Under the pieces are notes generated by a model, which was not told the DNA's origin, did not search any database, and saw nothing but the letters and a program-made list of their open reading frames with translations. Position numbers and translations under genes: made by a program. Below are positions 6,929 to 13,698 of a stretch of 15,263 nt of DNA, piece after piece. How positions within the stretch are numbered: position 1 is the first letter of the stretch; each line of letters opens with the position of its first letter. Source of the stretch: an uncultured Oxalobacteraceae bacterium. Lineage in GTDB: Bacteria; Pseudomonadota; Gammaproteobacteria; Burkholderiales; Burkholderiaceae. Location of the stretch: assembly GCA_946479255.1 (NCBI GenBank), contig CAMLFK010000108.1, positions 1 to 15,263 on the forward strand, written 5' to 3'.

Positions 6929-7849
6929 CTAGCGTGCCACGCGCATGCGGCGCCCGCAGGCCACCACGGCGATGACCGCCAGTGCGAACAGCAGGTGATC
7001 GCTGGTCAAAGACTCGTCCAGGATCAGGGCCGCCCCCGCCAAGGTCATGAAGGGCTGCAGCAGCTGCACCTGGCCGACCCGGGCGATGCCGCCCAGCGCC
7101 ATGCCGCGGTACCAGAAGAAGAAGCCGATGAACATGGAAAAAGCCGACACATAAGCGAAGCCCAGCCAGGCGCTGGCCGGCGCCGCGGCCAAGCTGGCGG
7201 CATCGTCCCAGCACAGCCATAGCGCCAAGGGGGCCAGCAAGGGCGCGGCGAGCACCAGCGCCCAGCAGATCACCGCTTCGCCGCCGATCCTCTGGGCCAG
7301 CCGCCCGCCCTCGGCGTAGCCCCAGGCGCCCAGTACCACGGCGCCGAACATCAACAGGTCGGCCAGGTGAAAACTGCCGCCGCTCTGGCGCAGCGCGAAG
7401 GCCACCACCAGCGCCGAGCCGATCAGCGCCGTCGCCCAGAAACCGCGCGAGGGTTTCTCGTTGCCGCGCATGGCCGAGAGCACCGCGGTGGCCAGCGGCA
7501 GGATGCCGACCAACACCGCGCCGTGCGAGGCGGGCAGGGTTTGCAAGGCGAAGGACGTCAGCCACGGAAAACCGATCACGCAGCCGCCCGCGACGGCGGC
7601 CAGCGGCAGCCAGGCATCGCGCGGCGGCAGAGCGCTGCGCTTGCATGCCAGCCACAGCGCGGCCAGCAGGGCCGCCACCAGCGCCCGTCCCAGTGCCACG
7701 AAGGTCGGATCGAGGGCACGCACCGCCAGCCGGGTGAAGGGCAGGGTCAGGCTGAAGATGGCGACACCGGCCAGGCCAAGCAGCATGCCGGCAGATTCGC
7801 CGGACATGCGGCGCGAGGGGACCGGCGTGAGCGTCAGTGATTTACTCAT
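6929..7849 (-). CDS. EamA/DMT-family inner-membrane transporter
   Basis: This 306-residue protein has about ten hydrophobic segments arranged as two EamA repeats (about 20-150 and 160-300). Family signs are the segment LPFTRLAVRALDPTFVALGR near the first helices, ALQTLPASHGAVLVGILPL in the fourth to fifth, and LLQPFMTLAGAALILDE in the second half. DMT/EamA proteins usually export amino acids or related metabolites. The substrate is unknown, but the neighbours (RidA, dehydratase remnant, aminotransferase, MocR regulator) point to amino acids. I chose the ATG at 7849 because AAGGGGACGG stands just upstream. An upstream in-frame start at 7900 lacks support and would add a 17-residue Arg-rich leader. 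The start overlaps the last codons of the dehydratase pseudogene by eight bases, a relic of operon coupling. Confidence 0.9.
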   Translation of the reverse strand: MSKSLTLTPVPSRRMSGESAGMLLGLAGVAIFSLTLPFTRLAVRALDPTFVALGRALVAALLAALWLACKRSALPPRDAWLPLAAVAGGCVIGFPWLTSFALQTLPASHGAVLVGILPLATAVLSAMRGNEKPSRGFWATALIGSALVVAFALRQSGGSFHLADLLMFGAVVLGAWGYAEGGRLAQRIGGEAVICWALVLAAPLLAPLALWLCWDDAASLAAAPASAWLGFAYVSAFSMFIGFFFWYRGMALGGIARVGQVQLLQPFMTLAGAALILDESLTSDHLLFALAVIAVVACGRRMRVAR

Positions 7850-8079
7850 TGTCCGTCCCCTTGCCAGCCTCCTGCGGGACCTGGCTGTACACGCTGGCAT
7901 CGACGTTGCCGCCGCTGAGCGGCAGGCCGATCTTGCGGCCGTCGATGCCTTCCATGCCCGATCACTTCGGTGCCCAGCGCGGCATTGAGCATCGGCCAGC
8001 TGTACTGCGCGGTCGGCGGCATGCCGGCGTACACAATGGCGGCGGCGGCGTCGAGTTCTGCGATCGTAGGCAAGTACAT
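7842..8079 (-). pseudogene. Threonine/serine dehydratase remnant with large internal deletion
   Basis: Two pieces of one PLP-dependent dehydratase are joined. From ATG 8079 about 37 codons read MYLPTIAELDAAAAIVYAGM, then PPTAQYSWPMLNAALGTEV, the usual N-terminus of the threonine dehydratase family. From about 7957 a different frame reads GIDGRKIGLPLSGGNVDASV, the glycine-rich C-terminal loop (normally LSGGNVD), ending at TAA 7842. The PLP lysine region and the rest of the catalytic core are absent. Family members are usually near 320 residues, so roughly 250 codons are missing, and the join is out of frame. The product cannot be active. The stop overlaps the EamA start. Threonine dehydratases make 2-iminobutyrate, the substrate of the nearby RidA. 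Confidence 0.8.
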
Positions 8080-8109
8080 GGGAGCTTTCGAAGTAGGGAA
8101 GGTGTGTCC

Positions 8110-8145
8110 ATCCTAGATCACAATCCCAGTACAGTCCCAGTACAC
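8110..8145 (-). promoter_or_regulatory. Tandem 10-base repeat with 11-base period, candidate regulator (MocR) site
   Basis: The plus strand carries TCCCAGTACA twice (8124-8133 and 8135-8144), one helical turn apart. It sits about 45 bases upstream of the start of the dehydratase remnant and hence of the EamA gene. A TAGGAT -10-like element (8115-8110, minus) follows with no good -35, as expected for an activated promoter. MocR regulators commonly bind direct repeats. The link to the MocR gene at 9077 is inference. Confidence 0.4.
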
Positions 8146-8170
8146 ATTGGAAGATAATAATGATTGCTGT

Positions 8171-8196
8171 ATTGGTGCTTCTACCATTACACCAAT
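8171..8196. repeat. Inverted repeat after metallophosphoesterase gene
   Basis: ATTGGTG and CACCAAT form a perfect 7-bp inverted repeat separated by 12 bases, just beyond the metallophosphoesterase stop codon. Read on the minus strand it is followed by AT-rich sequence rather than a clean T-run. It may be a weak terminator or an operator of the downstream transcript. Confidence 0.3.
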
Positions 8197-8212
8197 CTTT
8201 CAGGTGCCGGTT

Positions 8213-8959
8213 TTAGCGCGCTGGAGCCGTACAAAGCCCGGTCTTGAGCGGCAAGACCCAATCGGCACGCCCGTTCGCTTCGGCCATTGCCGCAGCTTGG
8301 GCCCAATCATAGGCGACTGAAATATGTTCGGCCTGCCAGAGCCCATTGTCTTTGGTGGCAATCGCATATTTCGCATGTGGCGTTGCGGTCTCCATGACAT
8401 GAAAGAATGGCCGCTCGTCATCATAGGCTTGCAGCCCGACGCTCCCGGGATTGACGATCAGGCGGCCATCATCAAGGCGGACGGATCGGGGTATATGGGT
8501 GTGTCCGCACAGGATCAACGATGCCTTGGCCGAGCCGGCGCGGGAAAGCACCTCATCCATGGTCGCGGCCCTGCATCCATGCGCGGTGACCGTCTCCAGA
8601 AAATACTCCAGGTCGCTTGCCGGTGTGCCGTGGACTAAAAGCACATCGTCCAGTTCGAGCGACGCCGGCAGCGATGCCAGCCACTGCCGTTGGTCCGGGC
8701 GAATCGTTTCATGCGCCCTGCGATCCGATGGCCCCATGCGGCTGGCATCTCCCGCGAGCACTTGACGTTCGTGATTGCCCCGGATGGTCGGCAGGTTTAA
8801 TGCCATCAGGCGCTCAGCCGTCTCGCTGGGCTGGAGGGCGCCCGACAGGATGTCGCCAAGGTTGACGATCAGGTCGACGTCACGCGTTCGAATGTCTGCC
8901 AGCACCGCGTCGAGGGCGGCCAGATTGCCATGGATGTCTGAGATTGCTGCTATTTTCAT
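8213..8959 (-). CDS. Metallophosphoesterase (calcineurin-like, YfcE/MJ0936-type)
   Basis: This 248-residue protein has the full set of metallophosphoesterase motifs: DIHGN (8-12; Asp8 and His10), GDILSG (35-40; Asp36), GNHE (61-64; Asn62, His63), VHGTP with His110, and GHTH (152-155). These ligands build a dinuclear metal site. NPGSVG (170-175), which follows the last motif, is typical of the small YfcE/MJ0936 group of phosphodiesterases. The physiological substrate cannot be read from the sequence. I chose the ATG at 8959 because the catalytic domain begins there and an AGGA lies nine bases upstream. The longer open frame to 9061 would overlap the divergent MocR gene region and has no Shine-Dalgarno. 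It lies between the MocR regulator and the presumed MocR target operon, so it may be a later insertion there. Confidence 0.9.
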   Translation of the reverse strand: MKIAAISDIHGNLAALDAVLADIRTRDVDLIVNLGDILSGALQPSETAERLMALNLPTIRGNHERQVLAGDASRMGPSDRRAHETIRPDQRQWLASLPASLELDDVLLVHGTPASDLEYFLETVTAHGCRAATMDEVLSRAGSAKASLILCGHTHIPRSVRLDDGRLIVNPGSVGLQAYDDERPFFHVMETATPHAKYAIATKDNGLWQAEHISVAYDWAQAAAMAEANGRADWVLPLKTGLCTAPAR

Positions 8960-9030
8960 CGGGTTCAGTCCTGTTGGTAAGCGGGTTGACAGATTGTATC
9001 GCGCAAAATTCGCGCGGATGTCGTCACCGT

Positions 9031-9047
9031 TACAGTACCTGTACAAT
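9031..9047 (+). promoter_or_regulatory. Palindrome over candidate -10 box upstream of MocR gene (possible autoregulatory site)
   Basis: TACAG-TAC-CTGTA (9031-9043) is a perfect 5-bp inverted repeat. It overlaps TACAAT (9042-9047), a reasonable -10 box 30 bases before the MocR ATG. It shares the CAGTAC core with the tandem repeats at 8124-8144. MocR/GntR regulators often repress their own gene. A good -35 element was not found. Confidence 0.35.
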
Positions 9048-9076
9048 TGCTGAATCACCATGCTGCCCGCAAAGCT

Positions 9077-10555
9077 ATGACAACCATCCCCTCAGTTCCG
9101 GCATCGGCACGCACCGCCACCCCCTTCGTCGCCTTGCTCTCGCGCGAATCCGGCGAGACCCTGATCGACCAGATCGTGCGCTCGGTGGCCGCGCGCATCG
9201 ACGACAAGCTGCTCCGAAGCGGGGCGCGCATGCCGTCGATCCGCCAGTTCGCCGTCAGCCATGGGGTGTCCGCCTTCACCGTGGTGGCCGCCTTCGACAA
9301 GCTGGTGGCCATGGGTTACCTGGAATCGCGCCGCGGGGCCGGCTTTTTCGTGCGCGAGCGCTCGCCCCTGAATGCGGGGGTGCGCTCGGCGCCGGTCGAG
9401 GAGGTGGCGCTGGAAACCAAGCCGCTCGACGTGGTCTGGCTGATCCGAAACATGTTCCGGCTGGCGCCCCTGCAAAGCGTGCCCGGCTCGGGCGTGCTGC
9501 CTTCCGAATGGCTGGACGGCCCGATGATCGCCAACGCGCTGCGCTCGATCAGCCGCCAGAACCCGCGTACCTTGCTCAATTACGCCACCCCGCAAGGCTT
9601 CCTGCCGCTGCGCCAGCAGCTGCAGTTAAAACTGGCCGAGCTGGAAATCGAAGCCGGGCCCGAACAAATCGTCACCACCGTCGGCGTCACCCAGGCGCTG
9701 GACCTGGTGGCGCGCGAGTTCACCCGGCCCGGGGACACCATCTTCGTCGACGATCCGGCCTGGTTCCTGATGTTCGGTTCCTTTGCCGCCATGGGCTTGA
9801 AGGTGGTCGGCATCCCGCGCCTGCCCGACGGCCCGGACATCGCCCGGCTGGCCGAGCTGGCCGCGCTGCACAAGCCCAAGCTGTTCGTGATTAACTCGGT
9901 GCTGCACAATCCGACCTCCACTTCGCTGTCGGCGGCCAAGGCCTTCCAGGTGCTGCGCCTGGCCGAGCAACACGGCTTTACCATCGTCGAGGACGACATT
10001 TACTGCGACCTGCATCCCGGCAGCGCGGTGCAGCCGGCCACGCGCCTGGCCGCGCTCGACCAGCTGCGGCGGGTGATTTACCTGGGCGGGTTTTCCAAAT
10101 CGCTGGCGGCCAACCTGCGGGTCGGTTTCATCGCCACCTCGCCGGAATGGGCGCAGCGCCTGTGCGACCGCAAGATGCTGGCCACCCTGTCCTCGGGCGA
10201 TATCGGCGAGCGGGTGGTCTACAAGGTGCTTTCCGAAGGCATTTACCGCAAGCACATGGACCGGATCCGCGCGCGCCTGGACGCGGTGCGGGTCAAGGCT
10301 GTGCGCCAGATGGAGCGCGCCGGCCTGACCGTTGCCCTGGCGCCGCCGGCCGGCATGTTCGTCTGGGCCGACACCGGGGCCGATACCAACTTGCTGGCCG
10401 AACGCGCCATGGCCGAAAACCTGCTGCTGGCTCCCGGCAGCCTGTTTTCGCCCAGCCAGCTGCCCTCGACCCGCATGCGGCTGAACGTGGCCGCCGTGCA
10501 AGACCCGGCCATGTGGAAGTTTCTTGAGCGCGAACTCGGCAAGGCGGGCTCTTGA
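9077..10555 (+). CDS. MocR-type (GntR family) transcriptional regulator with aminotransferase-like domain
   Basis: This 492-residue protein is a GntR-type winged helix (about 25-95; RMPSIRQFAVSHGVSAFTVV is the helix-turn-helix, then YLESRRGAGFFV the wing) fused to a fold-type I aminotransferase domain (about 140-490). The PLP-binding residues are kept: HNPTS (277-281), Asp307 in EDDIYCD, and Lys341 in GGFSKSLAANLRVG. Such regulators sense PLP or PLP-amino acid adducts and control adjacent metabolic or transport genes. EamA exporters and dehydratases are common neighbours. The gene diverges from the metallophosphoesterase gene. I used ATG 9077. A TTG at 9047 in the same frame would add ten residues, and neither has a strong Shine-Dalgarno. 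The stop overlaps the -35 box of the next gene's promoter. Confidence 0.92.
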   Translation: MTTIPSVPASARTATPFVALLSRESGETLIDQIVRSVAARIDDKLLRSGARMPSIRQFAVSHGVSAFTVVAAFDKLVAMGYLESRRGAGFFVRERSPLNAGVRSAPVEEVALETKPLDVVWLIRNMFRLAPLQSVPGSGVLPSEWLDGPMIANALRSISRQNPRTLLNYATPQGFLPLRQQLQLKLAELEIEAGPEQIVTTVGVTQALDLVAREFTRPGDTIFVDDPAWFLMFGSFAAMGLKVVGIPRLPDGPDIARLAELAALHKPKLFVINSVLHNPTSTSLSAAKAFQVLRLAEQHGFTIVEDDIYCDLHPGSAVQPATRLAALDQLRRVIYLGGFSKSLAANLRVGFIATSPEWAQRLCDRKMLATLSSGDIGERVVYKVLSEGIYRKHMDRIRARLDAVRVKAVRQMERAGLTVALAPPAGMFVWADTGADTNLLAERAMAENLLLAPGSLFSPSQLPSTRMRLNVAAVQDPAMWKFLERELGKAGS

Positions 10556-10580
10556 AAATGCGGTAAAGGGCTCCACATTG
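10551..10580 (+). promoter_or_regulatory. Candidate heat-shock (sigma32) promoter of htpG
   Basis: CTTGAAA (10551-10557) exactly matches the sigma32 -35 consensus. After 15 bases CCACATTG (10573-10580) resembles the CCCCATnT -10 element. It stands 39 bases before the htpG start, and its -35 overlaps the stop codon of the MocR gene. Heat-shock control of htpG is established in other proteobacteria. Confidence 0.55.
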
Positions 10581-10619
10581 GCCAAATCCGTTCAACCTGT
10601 CTCACACGAGGATTAGAAA

Positions 10620-12542
10620 ATGGCTGTTGCCGAAAAAGAAACCCTTGGTTTTCAAGCCGAAGTAAAACAGTTGCTGCAACTGATGATTCACTCCCTGTAT
10701 TCCAACAAGGAGATCTTCCTGCGCGAGCTGATTTCGAACGCCTCCGACGCGGCCGACAAGCTGCGCTTCGAGGCCATCAATAATGACGCGCTGTACGGCA
10801 ACGACCATGAGCTGAAGATCGTCGTGCGCTTCGACAAGGACGCCAAGACCATCACCATTTCGGACAATGGCATCGGCATGAGCCGCGATGAAGTGGTCTC
10901 GCACCTGGGCACCATCGCCAAGTCCGGCACCAAGGAATTCTTCGGCAAGCTGTCCGGCGACCAGCAGGCCGACGCGGCCCTGATCGGCCAGTTCGGCGTC
11001 GGCTTCTACTCCGGCTTCATCGTGGCCGACCGCATCACCGTCGAAACCCGCCGCGCCGGCGTGGACGGCGCCCACGGCGTGCGCTGGGAATCGACCGGCG
11101 AAGGCGACTACAGCGTCGAGACCATCGACAAGACCGCGCGCGGCACCGACGTGATTTTGCACCTGCGCGACGGCGAGGAAGAGCTGCTCTCCGGCTGGAA
11201 GCTCAAGGCGATCATCCGCAAGTACTCCGACCATATCTCGCTGCCGATCCAGATGCAGAAGGACGAGTGGGACGCCGAGAAAAAGGAAACCGTGCTCAAG
11301 GACGAGTACGAGACCGTCAACCAGGCCAGCGCCCTGTGGGCCCGCAACAGGAACGACATCACGGCCGAGCAGTACGCCGAGTTCTACAAGCACGTCTCGC
11401 ACGACTTCCAGGAGCCGCTGACCTACACCCATAACCGGGTCGAAGGGCGCAGCGAATACACCCAGCTGCTGTACGTGCCGAGCCACGCCCCGTTCGACCT
11501 GTGGGACCGCAACAAGCGCGGCGGCATCAAGCTGTACGTCAAGCGCGTGTTCATCATGGACGACGCCGAGCAGCTGATGCCGGCCTACCTGCGCTTCATT
11601 AAAGGCGTAATCGACTCCAACGACCTGCCGCTGAACGTCTCGCGCGAGATCCTGCAGGAGTCGCGCGATGTGCGCGTGATCCGCGAAGGTTCGACCAAGC
11701 GCGTGCTGGGCATGCTGGAAGAACTGGCCAACGCCGATGAACAAGAAAAGAAGGACAAGTACACCACCTTCTGGACCGAGTTCGGCCAGGTGCTCAAGGA
11801 AGGCATCGGCGAGGACGCGGGCAACAAGGACCGCATCGCCAAGCTGCTGCGCTTCGCCTCGACCGCCAACGACAACGCCGACCAGACCGTATCGCTGGCC
11901 GACTACATCGCGCGCATGAAGGAAGGCCAGGAGAAGATCTACTACGTCACCGGCGAGAGCTTCAACGCGGCCAAAAACAGCCCGCACCTGGAGATCTTCC
12001 GCAAGAAGGGCGTGGAAGTGCTGCTCTTGACCGACCGCGTGGACGAGTGGATGCTGTCCTTCCTGACCGAGTTCGATGGCAAGGAACTGGTGTCGGTGGC
12101 CAAGGGCGGCCTGGACCTGGGCAAGCTGGAAGACGAAGCCGAGAAGAAGGAGCACGAGGAAACCGAGACCTCGTACAAGGAGCTGGTCGAGCGCATGAAG
12201 GGCGCGCTGGGCGAAAAGGCCAAGGACGTGCGCGTAACCTTCCGCCTGACCGATTCGCCGGCCTGCCTGGTGGCGGACGAGCACGAACTGTCGGGTAACC
12301 TGCTGCGCATGCTCAAGGCGGCGGGGCAGAGCGCACCGGAGTCCAAGCCTATCCTCGAGATCAACCCGAACCACCCGCTGGTGACGCGCCTGAAGTACGA
12401 GAACGCGGAAAGCGCGCAGTTCGCCGACTGGTCGCACCTCCTGTTCGATCAGGCGCTGCTGGCTGAAGGCGGTTCGCTGACCGATCCGGCGGCTTTTGTG
12501 AAGCGCATGAATGAAATGCTGCTGGCCGGGGCAGGGAAGTAA
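10620..12542 (+). CDS. htpG: Molecular chaperone HtpG (Hsp90)
   Basis: This 640-residue bacterial Hsp90 is a cytoplasmic ATP-driven dimeric chaperone that remodels client proteins, often with DnaK. The GHKL ATPase domain at the N-terminus shows [16 protein letters not shown] (29-44, with Glu36 and Asn40), DNGIGM (82-87) and the ATP-lid segment [11 protein letters not shown] (123-133). The middle domain includes [13 protein letters not shown] and [14 protein letters not shown], with its catalytic-loop arginine. The C-terminal dimerisation domain ends in LLAGAGK without a eukaryotic MEEVD tail. Length and domain order are normal. GAGGA seven bases upstream supports the ATG. The gene has its own heat-shock-type promoter and hairpin terminator, so it appears monocistronic. 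Confidence 0.98.
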   Translation: MAVAEKETLGFQAEVKQLLQLMIHSLYSNKEIFLRELISNASDAADKLRFEAINNDALYGNDHELKIVVRFDKDAKTITISDNGIGMSRDEVVSHLGTIAKSGTKEFFGKLSGDQQADAALIGQFGVGFYSGFIVADRITVETRRAGVDGAHGVRWESTGEGDYSVETIDKTARGTDVILHLRDGEEELLSGWKLKAIIRKYSDHISLPIQMQKDEWDAEKKETVLKDEYETVNQASALWARNRNDITAEQYAEFYKHVSHDFQEPLTYTHNRVEGRSEYTQLLYVPSHAPFDLWDRNKRGGIKLYVKRVFIMDDAEQLMPAYLRFIKGVIDSNDLPLNVSREILQESRDVRVIREGSTKRVLGMLEELANADEQEKKDKYTTFWTEFGQVLKEGIGEDAGNKDRIAKLLRFASTANDNADQTVSLADYIARMKEGQEKIYYVTGESFNAAKNSPHLEIFRKKGVEVLLLTDRVDEWMLSFLTEFDGKELVSVAKGGLDLGKLEDEAEKKEHEETETSYKELVERMKGALGEKAKDVRVTFRLTDSPACLVADEHELSGNLLRMLKAAGQSAPESKPILEINPNHPLVTRLKYENAESAQFADWSHLLFDQALLAEGGSLTDPAAFVKRMNEMLLAGAGK

Positions 12543-12551
12543 AGTAGTAGC

Positions 12552-12590
12552 GTAAAGCGCCTGGCTGCATCGCCGGGCGCTTTACTTTGT
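12552..12590 (+). terminator. Rho-independent terminator of htpG
   Basis: A 10-bp perfect stem GTAAAGCGCC / GGCGCTTTAC (12552-12561 with 12576-12585) extends inward through a U-G pair and GGC/GCC to a 6-base loop. It is followed by TTTGT and begins 10 bases after the htpG stop. The T-tract is short. Confidence 0.75.
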
Positions 12591-12595
12591 CAGGA

Positions 12596-12709
12596 TCAGT
12601 TTGAATAAACGTGCAGTGCCAGGCCGCCGGTCAGCAATGCCGTACCTATCATGCCGAGCAAGATATTGCTCCGCTGGGTGCCTGCACGGTCCCGGCGTGC
12701 CGCCAGCAT
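12596..12709 (-). CDS. Possible small membrane peptide (37 residues), doubtful
   Basis: A short frame, MLAARRDRAGTQRSN followed by the hydrophobic segment ILLGMIGTALLTGGLALHV and YSN, would encode a basic N-terminus and one membrane helix. The frame is open further upstream to about 12765, but that part has no clear start, and no Shine-Dalgarno precedes the ATG at 12709 or the GTG at 12712. It lies between the htpG terminator and the hydrolase gene. It could be a genuine small protein, the tail of a decayed gene, or chance. Confidence 0.25.
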   Translation of the reverse strand: MLAARRDRAGTQRSNILLGMIGTALLTGGLALHVYSN

Positions 12710-12768
12710 CACGGCGGCGAAGTCGCAGCCGACACCGGGTTTAGACGATAAGCCTTTGCATCATAAAC

Positions 12769-13314
12769 TTATACCCGGATCTGCGCGCAAAAATCATTGA
12801 GCAACTGTTCGCCTTCGGGCCATGGGCCATGGCCGCTCGCCGCGTTGATATGCCCGGCGCGGCCGAGGTCCACCAGCCGGCTTCCCCACGCCGCGGCAAG
12901 CGCGCCGGCCCGTTCCGGCGACACGAATTCGTCATTGCTGCTTGCCACCACAATGCTGGGGAAACGCAGGCGCTGCCGGGGAATCGGCGCAAAGCCCGTG
13001 CTGTCCTTTGGGAAACTGGCTGCCTCGACATCACTGGGCGCGACCAGCATGGCGCCGGCAATGGCCAGCTGCGAGTGCGACTGCGCCCAGTGCGCCACCA
13101 GCGCGCAAGCCAGGCCATGCGCCACCAGGATCGGCGGACCTTCGCAGGCGGCAATGCCGGCGTCGAGTTCGGCCACCCATTCACCAAGCGTGGGATTGGT
13201 CCAGTCACGGTGCGTAACACGCGTCCATTCGGGATGCCGCCGTTCCCACAAGCTCTGCCAATGTTGTGCGCCGGAATCTCCCAAGCCGGGCAGGGTCAAT
13301 ATGTCGCATTCCAT
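12769..13314 (-). CDS. RBBP9/YdeN-family alpha/beta hydrolase-like protein, nucleophile serine replaced
   Basis: This 181-residue protein matches the small RBBP9/YdeN serine-hydrolase family in length and layout. It has LPGLGDSGAQHWQSLWE at the N-terminus (8-24), a WTNPTLGEWVAELD segment (38-51), Asp128 in ASSNDEFVSPERA, and His155 in GRAGHINAASG. At the nucleophile elbow, where the family has HSLGC, this protein reads HGLAC, so the catalytic serine is Gly67 (codon GGC) and the following glycine is alanine. Ordinary ester hydrolysis through a serine nucleophile is therefore unlikely unless another residue substitutes. It may be a binding protein or a decaying enzyme. GGAG close upstream supports the ATG at 13314. 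Confidence 0.85.
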   Translation of the reverse strand: MECDILTLPGLGDSGAQHWQSLWERRHPEWTRVTHRDWTNPTLGEWVAELDAGIAACEGPPILVAHGLACALVAHWAQSHSQLAIAGAMLVAPSDVEAASFPKDSTGFAPIPRQRLRFPSIVVASSNDEFVSPERAGALAAAWGSRLVDLGRAGHINAASGHGPWPEGEQLLNDFCAQIRV

Positions 13315-13698
13315 CTTGTCTCCGCGGGTGCATGTTGAACGCTTTGTATTCTACGTTGAAAGCGCGGCGTGTCCGCTTGGAGCGGGCCAGGCCAGCGCCA
13401 ACCCGGCAGTAGCGGCGCGCTATCGATGCCGCGCGGCGATTAAAAAATTTTCGAGCAGCCGGCGAAACGCGCACTAGAGTGTATGTGTACTTTTGACTAA
13501 TGCTGACAAAATTCCACGCTGAGGTCAACGGGACCAGGACGCACGTACGCCATGCGGGGGCGTGCACGTGCGGCCTTCATTGAACCAATCATCCGCTCCC
13601 GCAGTCGAATCAGCTCAGCTCAGCGCACGAATATTGAGGACGAAGCAAGCGAGCGCGGCAGTGCAGGCAGGCAAACAACCATAACAAGGGGTCCTGAA
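13315..13698. other. Divergent intergenic region between hydrolase and metalloprotease genes
   Basis: This stretch of 384 bases contains no gene I can support. Frames that cross it are extensions of the flanking genes without start signals. It must hold the divergent promoters of the two neighbours. An AT-rich patch (ATTAAAAAATTTT, about 13439-13451) and a TTGACT (13493-13498) lie in the middle. A possible minus-strand promoter is listed separately. No repeat or RNA gene was recognised. Confidence 0.5.
13348..13375 (-). promoter_or_regulatory. Candidate promoter of the hydrolase gene
   Basis: On the minus strand CGGACA (13375-13370) and TAGAAT (13353-13348) are separated by 16 bases, and the -10 ends 34 bases before the hydrolase ATG. 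The -10 is good, the -35 partial. Confidence 0.35.

Noticed and set aside
6852..7655. N-terminal extension of the ridA frame giving a 421-codon protein
   Set aside because: The extra part overlaps the EamA gene in another frame and has no domain. RidA has its own ATG with a good Shine-Dalgarno.
8992..9017. TTGACA at 8986-8991 with a GCGC-AAAATTC-GCGC inverted repeat as a strong MocR promoter
   Set aside because: The -35 is perfect, but no acceptable -10 lies 16-18 bases downstream on the plus strand. The inverted repeat is short and GC-biased, so it was not called.
10602..12437. 611-codon minus-strand open frame opposite htpG
   Set aside because: It is a mirror frame of the highly conserved htpG gene, rich in His/Gln/Val/Leu without motifs or start signals.
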